The notes under the pieces were generated by a model. It worked only from the letters and a program-made list of their open reading frames with translations. It did not search any database and was not told the origin of the DNA. From the NCBI GenBank assembly GCA_963677165.2, contig CAXXSX010000001.1, positions 434,001 to 498,000 on the forward strand: a stretch of DNA of 64,000 bases. The letters are read 5' to 3'. This stretch comes from JAFGXT01 sp963677165. Its GTDB lineage: Bacteria; Verrucomicrobiota; Lentisphaeria; Victivallales; SZUA-371. Each line of letters starts with the position of its first letter. The stretch's first letter is position 1. A program made the position numbers and the translations under genes. Positions 34,467 to 40,963 of this stretch are shown one piece after another.

Positions 34467-35669
34467 TTATTTACGTCCTTCAGAAAATACGCGCTGGATT
34501 TCGTCTTTGACTACCATCGGGTCCTCGCGTTTGAGGAATTCCCAACCCATCCAGGCCAGCTTGCAGCCTTCCGGTAAACCGTTGTCCACATCGGGACGTA
34601 CAGACGGAAATCCGGCTTTCGCGCAGAATTCACTGAGTTCTTTGCCGGTAATAAATTCGGTGATTTTTTCCGCCAGCTCGGTATGGTCCTTTCTGACCAG
34701 CATGAATACCGGGGAAATGATCGCGCCTTCCTTTGCATATACAATGTCGAAGATGGATTTATCTTTCAGGCGATTGGCGAAGAACAACGGCATCAGGTAG
34801 AAAGGAGTTGAATCCGCATTGGCGCGTTCAATTTCCTGTACCATCTCAGCAGGATGCAGACCTTTCTTCACGTTTTTCGACAGGGCACGGATGCCGTCGA
34901 GTCCATGATCTTTGTAGAACGGCATGAGGACACCACTACAGAAAAATTCGTCCTGACCGCGCATCGTGATCGTGTCCTTATATTCTGGTTTGAGCAGATC
35001 GGCCCAGCTTTCCGGAATCTTATAACCTTCGGCTCTGCGCTTGTTTACCACCAGCACAAGAATATTGGCGGAAAGCATGGTATAGCTTTCATCCGGGTCA
35101 GTATAATCGGTGTTTGCGAAGTCCGGGTTTGACGAGTCAAATTCCACCGCTTTGAAACAGCCGGTTTTGATAAATTTATTCATGAAACCATGATGCAGGA
35201 AGCTGTTGATGTCAGCGGATACGATTACGTCCGGCAGTTCATCCATCGTTTCAAGCTGATCAATATACGGATAGTACGACAATTCATGGTTCACATTGCC
35301 CTCAATCAGACAGTTGACTTCGGTTTCGTTGCCTAATGTAGCTTCAAATTCCTTGAATTTGCGTGAGAACGGCATTTTCATGCCGCAAGGCAGCAGCGCC
35401 AGCATATTCAGGGATTTCTGCGCTGAATAGTCTTCAATGAAAGAGACTTCCGCAGTCGAACGGTCAGCCAGGTTGTTAAGGCTTTTAAGGAAAGCCGAAA
35501 TCTCAATTCCAGCCATATTCAACGCACTGCGCAGCTTCAGGATTGATCCCAGTGTGTCGCGTACTTCCTGAGCTTCGAATTTACCCAGTCCATTGTTTTT
35601 AAACAGGGTTATGCCCTCGGGTACCAGTTCCAGTACCTGCTTGACGGTCATGTCATCAGTAATTTTCAT
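34467..35669 (-). CDS. Signal-less substrate-binding-like protein with DUF1858-like N-terminus
   Basis: Start placed at 35669 (MKITDDMTVKQVLELVPEG; GAGGAA just upstream), giving about 400 residues. The longer frame from 35795 runs through a dispersed repeat and into the upstream gene. Residues 1-65 form a DUF1858-like helical module; the rest resembles family-1 extracellular solute-binding proteins (DVIVSADINSFLHHGFMNKF, LVVNKRRAEGYKIPESWADLL, GAIISPVFMLVRKDH). No signal peptide is visible, so it is predicted cytosolic, unusual for this fold. It sits between the importer ATPase gene and a HypB-like GTPase gene. A metal- or cofactor-carrying role is an inference. Confidence 0.65.
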   Translation of the reverse strand: MKITDDMTVKQVLELVPEGITLFKNNGLGKFEAQEVRDTLGSILKLRSALNMAGIEISAFLKSLNNLADRSTAEVSFIEDYSAQKSLNMLALLPCGMKMPFSRKFKEFEATLGNETEVNCLIEGNVNHELSYYPYIDQLETMDELPDVIVSADINSFLHHGFMNKFIKTGCFKAVEFDSSNPDFANTDYTDPDESYTMLSANILVLVVNKRRAEGYKIPESWADLLKPEYKDTITMRGQDEFFCSGVLMPFYKDHGLDGIRALSKNVKKGLHPAEMVQEIERANADSTPFYLMPLFFANRLKDKSIFDIVYAKEGAIISPVFMLVRKDHTELAEKITEFITGKELSEFCAKAGFPSVRPDVDNGLPEGCKLAWMGWEFLKREDPMVVKDEIQRVFSEGRK

Positions 35670-35690
35670 CATTTCCTCATTATCATTAAT

Positions 35691-35730
35691 CCGTACAACG
35701 GACGATGTTAGTACCGCTTCAAGCTCATAC
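35691..35730. repeat. Short dispersed repeat, copy 2
   Basis: CCGTACAACGGACGATGTTA followed by GTACCGCTTCAAGCTCATAC; related to 20581-20614. Lies between the importer ATPase gene stop and the start of the next gene. Confidence 0.5.
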
Positions 35731-35749
35731 AGCGGAAGCGGAAAAATTT

Positions 35750-36544
35750 TCAGGCGCTGACACTGTTCCTCCGCAGTCGCTGCGGACACAGCCATGTCTG
35801 TTCGCCATGTTTTACTAGATTTACCCTGGTCTTATATAACTTATACATGCTTTCTTCAATAATTACATGCTCCGGTTCGCCTTTTGCGTAAATTTTTCCA
35901 TCGTGTAGCATGATTACATTGTCCGCAACCATTAAAGCGTGGTCCGGATAGTGAGTGCTTTTTATTATCATCAGGCCTTCTTCGGCCAGTTTCGCGGTTT
36001 CCTCAAGCAGCCGCATCTGGTTGCCGTAGTCAAGTCCGCTGACCGGTTCGTCCATGATCAGCAATTTGGGCTGCTGTGCCAAAGCACGGGCAATCAGTAC
36101 CAGCTGGCGTTCACCGCCGCTGAGTTCTGAATAAATTCTTTCTGTCAGGTCGGCGATTCCCATGCGTTCAAGGGCGGTCATGGCGGCGTCACGGTCATGT
36201 TGACCGGTTTTTCCGAAATAACCATGACGGGCTTCGCGTCCCATCATAACAATCTGACGGACGGTATACGGAAATACGCAGTGGTGTGCCTGGGCAACGT
36301 AAGCTACTGTTGAGGCGAGATCGACCGGATGGTATTCCGATACCGGTTTGCCGTTGAGTAAAATGGTACCTTTTTTCGGCTTGAGGATTCCAAGCAGCAG
36401 TTTCAACAGGGTCGTTTTGCCACTGCCGTTGGCACCGAGCAGTGCGGTGACTCCTGCCGAATCAAGTGTAAAACTGATATTGTCAATCACCGTGTTTTTA
36501 CGATAGCCAAATGATAAGTCGTTAATTTCCAGAGTGCAGTTCAT
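35750..36544 (-). CDS. FecE-type ABC transporter ATP-binding protein
   Basis: 264 residues. Walker A GANGSGKTTLL, signature LSGGERQLVLIARALAQ, Walker B LLIMDEPVSGLD, H-loop STHYPDHA. Belongs to the iron-siderophore/haem/cobalamin importer ATPases (FecE, BtuD, HmuV). 2 bp after the permease gene. Confidence 0.93.
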   Translation of the reverse strand: MNCTLEINDLSFGYRKNTVIDNISFTLDSAGVTALLGANGSGKTTLLKLLLGILKPKKGTILLNGKPVSEYHPVDLASTVAYVAQAHHCVFPYTVRQIVMMGREARHGYFGKTGQHDRDAAMTALERMGIADLTERIYSELSGGERQLVLIARALAQQPKLLIMDEPVSGLDYGNQMRLLEETAKLAEEGLMIIKSTHYPDHALMVADNVIMLHDGKIYAKGEPEHVIIEESMYKLYKTRVNLVKHGEQTWLCPQRLRRNSVSA

Positions 36545-36546
36545 CG

Positions 36547-37536
36547 CTATCTTGCTCCCTGTCTGGCGCGTTTCAGGCAGAATGCAAAAAACGGTATGCC
36601 GAATAATGATGTAGTGATTCCGAGCGGCAACTCAACCGGTAGATACAATCGCGAAAGATTATCTGCCAGCAGCAGGAGAATCGCACCGATTACCGCGCTG
36701 AGCGGAATCAGTACCCGGTTGTCCGGTCCGGCAATGAAACGTCCGATGTGTGGCGTAAGCAGTCCGATCCAGCCGATGATGCCGCCGATAGATACCGAGG
36801 CTACACAAGTAAGAGTGGCAGCAGCGATGACGATGACCCGCAGGCGTCCGGGACGTACCCCGAGTGTCCGCGCTTCGTCGTCGCCCATGCTTAACAGGTT
36901 GAGGCGTCCGGAAAGCATGATCATAATCGCCAGTCCGCTCAGGATTAACGGAGCGGTCATTGCGACTGATTTAAGCGTAATCATGGAAAGGCCGCCCATC
37001 AGCCAGTAAGTGATTGCAGGTAGTTCGTCATCCGGGTCCGCGAGATATTTTACTACAGAGAGCAGGGCGGTAAACATGGAACTGGATATGATACCGCCAA
37101 GCAGTAGCATAAGTACCCGGTCTCCCTGATAAAAATGTGACAGCATGATCGCCGCGGCAGCGGCAGTCATGCCGAACCCGAAAGCGAGAATCTGAACCGT
37201 GAACCAGCTGTCGCCGATGACCATTCCCAGTGCTGCGCCAAAACCGGCGCCGGAAAGAACGCCGAGGATTCCGGGCGATACCAGAGGGTTCACGAACATA
37301 GACTGGTATGATGCTCCCGAAGCCGCCATGGCGGCGCCGATCATCATTGCCCCGAGAATCCTCGGCAGACGTATATTAAGCAGTACTGTCTCTGCGACTC
37401 CCCGCTCTCCATTACCTTTTATAACCCCCCAGATGGTTTCAAGAGAAATCTGATATTTCCCCTGAGTAATAGAGAATATCCCCAGGCAGAGCAGCACTGC
37501 AATAACTCCTGAAATAATTACAACAGGTCTACGCAT
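36547..37536 (-). CDS. FecCD-family ABC transporter permease
   Basis: 329 residues with about nine membrane helices. Family hallmarks are LRLPRILGAMMIGAAMAASGASYQ (two adjoining segments), VSPGILGVLSGAGFGAALG, GDDEARTLGV, GWIGLLTPHIGR and LPLGITTSLFGIPFFAFCL. Directly abuts the binding-protein gene (stop and start adjacent). Confidence 0.95.
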   Translation of the reverse strand: MRRPVVIISGVIAVLLCLGIFSITQGKYQISLETIWGVIKGNGERGVAETVLLNIRLPRILGAMMIGAAMAASGASYQSMFVNPLVSPGILGVLSGAGFGAALGMVIGDSWFTVQILAFGFGMTAAAAAIMLSHFYQGDRVLMLLLGGIISSSMFTALLSVVKYLADPDDELPAITYWLMGGLSMITLKSVAMTAPLILSGLAIMIMLSGRLNLLSMGDDEARTLGVRPGRLRVIVIAAATLTCVASVSIGGIIGWIGLLTPHIGRFIAGPDNRVLIPLSAVIGAILLLLADNLSRLYLPVELPLGITTSLFGIPFFAFCLKRARQGAR

Positions 37537-38616
37537 TTATCTACCGGTCCCTTCAAACAACGCTGCTGCTTCTTTTTCGGTTATTTTGCATTGCAGGAAC
37601 AGCTCGTAGAATGCAACGGTTTCTTTTACGATTTCCGCTTTGCTGATCTGTGACGGATCAACTATGTGTGACAGCCATAGTACGCCAAGCAGCCGCATGA
37701 AAGAGGCTGGACGATCAAGCCAGCTCATAGGTGTTGACGGGATCAGATAGCAGTGGTGTTTTTTTACCGCGTTGAGCGCCTGCCATTTGGGTGACTTGTA
37801 AATCTGCTTGTAAAAACGTTTTGAACCGGTCAGAATAATATCCGGGTTGGCCTCGAGAATTTTCTCAATACTCATTTTTGCTCGCCATGGACCATTACAG
37901 CCGTCAATGCGTTCACGTGGATTTTTGACGGTTTTTGCGTTGCCGTCAAAAACATTCATGCCTCCGGCCTGAAAAAAAGATTCGGTCAGCGGATTACGTC
38001 CCGGCGAGGTGTGCAAACCGTCCGGGCTGAATGAATAGTAGATTCTTAGTCGTCCGCTTTTCGGCGGTTTGATTTCCGCGATTCTCTTCAACAGTCTTTC
38101 CGTTGCCGCGCAAAGTTTTTCCGCTCTGGATGATTTTCCGGTAACTTTGCCGACAAACTTGAATGCTTCCGGCAGGTTCTTCAGCTCAGAGGACTTAACG
38201 AATAGAAGTGGAATCCTTAACATTTTCAGATTCTTTTCAATTTTATTCCCCAGTGAAGATTTTTTTACCATCGAAGCGAAAACTAACTGCGGTCCGGTGG
38301 CTAAAATTTCTTCACTGTTTGAGATCCGGCCGCCCTGGCCCAGCCAGCCTCCCAATACCGGCTTGTTGCGGATCGTAGGTACCAGGTACTTCTCATCTCC
38401 GTGTCGCCATGGGCGATTTAAACCGCAGAGTTTTTCCGGTGCTACCGCATAAACCAGATAGCTTACAGCTGTGGATGCAGTGAAGATGCGTTTTACTTTG
38501 TCGGGGGCCGGGACGTTGACTTTCCGTCCCGCCATGTCTGTAATCATATCCGCAGAGGCAGATACTGCCAGCAGCATGGCCAGCCAAAAAATAATTTTGC
38601 GTAGATTAATAAACAT
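37537..38616 (-). CDS. Periplasmic metal-chelate binding protein (FecB/BtuF type)
   Basis: 359 residues with a signal peptide (MFINLRKIIFWLAMLLAVSASA) and the helical-backbone binding fold: DMAGRKVNVPAPDKVKRIFT at the N-terminus, PVLGGWLGQGG, EEILATGPQLVFAS, GGMNVFDGNAKT and IEKILEANPDIILTGSKRFY. Ligand could be ferric or haem iron, cobalamin, or a nickel or cobalt chelate; sequence does not decide. Overlaps the upstream 142-residue gene by 11 bp, placing it in the Fur-headed operon. Confidence 0.88.
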   Translation of the reverse strand: MFINLRKIIFWLAMLLAVSASADMITDMAGRKVNVPAPDKVKRIFTASTAVSYLVYAVAPEKLCGLNRPWRHGDEKYLVPTIRNKPVLGGWLGQGGRISNSEEILATGPQLVFASMVKKSSLGNKIEKNLKMLRIPLLFVKSSELKNLPEAFKFVGKVTGKSSRAEKLCAATERLLKRIAEIKPPKSGRLRIYYSFSPDGLHTSPGRNPLTESFFQAGGMNVFDGNAKTVKNPRERIDGCNGPWRAKMSIEKILEANPDIILTGSKRFYKQIYKSPKWQALNAVKKHHCYLIPSTPMSWLDRPASFMRLLGVLWLSHIVDPSQISKAEIVKETVAFYELFLQCKITEKEAAALFEGTGR

Positions 38617-39034
38617 TATGCAACCTCAATTTACCTTTACAAATGCAGAAACTGAAGTAGATAACATCTCCTCCGGAAACTTTGCATTCCGCTTCCCATG
38701 CGTGAGGTTTTTTTCCTTTTCTTGCTCTGACGCAGGAAACGCAAATATCTTTGTGACAATTCCTTTTAAGTTTTTTTTCGAGTTTTTTGGCCTGATACCT
38801 TGTCAGAGACGGTGTCAAAAAATCGACAATGCTCTGGTAATTGCCGGACTTTAGTTTGTCAATGACTTGAGTTGATGCCTGTTCTATATACTTGGTATCA
38901 TCTTTTGTTGCAGACTGCATTAGTTCTTTGCGATCATTAACCCCTTTGGGGCCTGTATTTTTGGTGCTGAAGCAATAAACATTGATGATAACACTGATCA
39001 GCATCAGGGATATAATAAAAACGATTTTTTTCAT
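38606..39034 (-). CDS. Small exported protein, unknown function
   Basis: 142 residues with an N-terminal signal or anchor helix (MKKIVFIISLMLISVIINVYC). The mature part has six Cys, including CHKDICVSCVRARKG and FCICKG, perhaps disulfides or a metal site. No family recognised. Between the pseudopilin and binding-protein genes (15-bp gap, 11-bp overlap), so probably part of the import operon. Confidence 0.6.
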   Translation of the reverse strand: MKKIVFIISLMLISVIINVYCFSTKNTGPKGVNDRKELMQSATKDDTKYIEQASTQVIDKLKSGNYQSIVDFLTPSLTRYQAKKLEKKLKRNCHKDICVSCVRARKGKKPHAWEAECKVSGGDVIYFSFCICKGKLRLHNVY

Positions 39035-39049
39035 GATGATGCCCTGTTG

Positions 39050-39886
39050 TTATTTTCCGGCTTTATTGTATGTTTTGGTTGGTTTGAAATACCGGTTGTT
39101 TTTTACATCGGTACCTTTGCCCCAACCAGAGTCCATGCCACTAATATAAAACCAGCCAATTTGATTTTCTTCATGACCTGTTTCGTCGCCCCCAAGATAA
39201 AACGGCTGTGAGTCAACATGACCGTCTACCCAGGAAAAATTTGCTCTTCCCTTATGGCGGAAATGGATTGTTGAAACACCGCTTTTACTGCCGCCGTCTG
39301 TGGGGGCCGCTGAGTACCATATACTTTCAAGTCTATCATCGTCATTAAGTACAGCTGCATCGCTGAACATCATAATTTCCGCTGCCTTTACAATTCGATG
39401 AGGTTTGCAGCCTTCTGCCCAGTTTTCGTCTCTGCCGTCACCGGGACGATATTTCGTGCCGACAAACAGGCTGTAGCCAATTCCTCCTGACATTTTGTCT
39501 TTATTTTCAGAAGTGAATCCCGGACAGTTTATGACATCGGTATTGCCGCCTAATTCTTCTTTTAATGGAGAGTTGCTGCTGTCATAATATTTATCGCCGC
39601 TTTTTTCTTTTTCTCCATACCAGCGGATCATTCCATTTCCTATGTTATTGTAGTCCATTGAGGTTGAACCGTCTGCGCCGTCTGTTGCTGCCGGAACAAA
39701 GCATTTGTTATTGCACTGATAGCTTATATTAGCCATAGTCAGCTGTTTCAGATTATTGGTGCAGGAAATTTTCTTTGCCGCGTCACGAGCGTTGGCCATA
39801 GCTGGAAGAAGCATTGAGGCAAGAATGCCAATAATTGCAATTACTACAAGTAATTCTATAAGTGTAAAATGTATATTCTTTTTCAT
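39050..39886 (-). CDS. Pseudopilin-like protein with prepilin N-terminal motif
   Basis: 278 residues: MKKNIHFTLIELLVVIAIIG, then ARDAAKKISCTNNLKQLTMANISYQ, and near the C-terminus FRHKGRANFSWVDGHVDSQPF, an exact H-X9-DG motif. Same family as the three other pseudopilin-like genes here, but associated with a Fur-type regulator and a metal importer instead of carbohydrate genes. Confidence 0.9.
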   Translation of the reverse strand: MKKNIHFTLIELLVVIAIIGILASMLLPAMANARDAAKKISCTNNLKQLTMANISYQCNNKCFVPAATDGADGSTSMDYNNIGNGMIRWYGEKEKSGDKYYDSSNSPLKEELGGNTDVINCPGFTSENKDKMSGGIGYSLFVGTKYRPGDGRDENWAEGCKPHRIVKAAEIMMFSDAAVLNDDDRLESIWYSAAPTDGGSKSGVSTIHFRHKGRANFSWVDGHVDSQPFYLGGDETGHEENQIGWFYISGMDSGWGKGTDVKNNRYFKPTKTYNKAGK

Positions 39887-40023
39887 TTTTGTTGTGTCCC
39901 TTTCTAATAACTGTATATGAAAATTTTAAACAGAAGTGTCCTGTTATAGTGCTACCACAGGAACAGCCCCCCTGGATAATGGCGGTAAGAGTGGTAAGAA
40001 AATTAAAAAAATAAATTCGATTA

Positions 40024-40509
40024 TTATTTTGTCAGTATGCCCTTTAATTTCTCCGCGATTTCCATTCCTCCTTTGTTGGTTTCAAATATGCATCGTTTTC
40101 GGATTCCCTCTATCCGGACAACGATACCGTAATCCTCAAAGCCGTTTTCCCGACAAATATCTATAATAAGTTCTTTTAAATCTCCATTCTTAATGATCCG
40201 GTCTTTATTTCCGCGACGACAGGTTAAGTGGCAAACGACTGGCTCCTGGCTTACTTTGACAAATTTACTTTTTCCGTCTCCGCTGGTTTTCACCATTTCA
40301 AGCAATCCTGCGGAACACAGGATTTTTAAATTACGGTATACTGTGGAGTTGACGATTTTTACTCCACGTTCTCCTAGTTTTTCGCAAAGTTCATCTGCGG
40401 TAAAAGTCTCTTCCAAATCAGCAAGAGTTCTTACCATCTCCAACCGTTCGTACGTAATACACATCTTTTCGCGATGCAGATAACGCTTTAGAATTTCTAC
40501 TTCATTCAT
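40024..40509 (-). CDS. Fur-family transcriptional regulator, atypical metal site
   Basis: 161 residues. Winged-helix DNA-binding half at 1-85 (CITYERLEMVRTLADLEETFTADELCEKL, NSTVYRNLKILCSAGLLEMV). In the dimerisation half the usual HHHLxCxxC block is VVCHLTCRRGNKDRI: only one His and no second CxxC cysteine, so metal sensing should differ from classical Fur or Zur. It precedes the pseudopilin and the FecBCD-type genes on the same strand (137 bp gap), so it is their likely regulator. No clear Fur box was found. Confidence 0.88.
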   Translation of the reverse strand: MNEVEILKRYLHREKMCITYERLEMVRTLADLEETFTADELCEKLGERGVKIVNSTVYRNLKILCSAGLLEMVKTSGDGKSKFVKVSQEPVVCHLTCRRGNKDRIIKNGDLKELIIDICRENGFEDYGIVVRIEGIRKRCIFETNKGGMEIAEKLKGILTK

Positions 40510-40846
40510 GGCTTCAATTCCGCCCGTTTACTTCTCAATCTCAAATCCTATATCAATCCTTAAGTATTAATATAAGCGGCGGACGAAACTTTTCTACAAA
40601 AAGTGATAATTTCGTTTTGATTGCGAAAAATTGCGTTCTTGAACTTATCAGAATGCAACAAAAATGAATTCGTGATGATTTTATTGTTTGAAACTTGTAG
40701 GTTGGCTACAAAAATGTTATTTTATTGGTTGCTGAAATCAGAGGAGCAATAAATCCGAAATTCGAATTATTTAAATTGGACTTAGGAATAAAATCCTATC
40801 GACTTTATGGGAATTATAAGGTTGTTAATTTATTGATTTATTATAC
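40510..40846. other. Intergenic region between divergent fur-like and chemoreceptor genes
   Basis: AT-rich. An 80-codon plus-strand frame (40725-40967) spans the sigma-28 promoter and has no family features, so it is not called. Repeated TTGATTGCGAAAAATTGCG-like bases near 40615-40635 could belong to the regulator promoter, but no defined operator is visible. Confidence 0.5.
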
Positions 40847-40873
40847 TAAACACTTGTATGAATTAGTCGATAA
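40847..40873 (+). promoter_or_regulatory. Sigma-28 (FliA) promoter of the chemoreceptor gene
   Basis: TAAA (40847-40850), exactly 15 bases, then GTCGATAA (40866-40873), matching TAAA-N15-GCCGATAA at all but one position. It is 91 bp upstream of the start, on the correct strand. Confidence 0.8.
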
Positions 40874-40963
40874 TAGAGAATCGGTACTACTGGCAATGAT
40901 TTTATTTTTGTTATATAATTGTTGTTATTTTCGGGTGCATATTTTTAACTTGGAGTACTTCTT

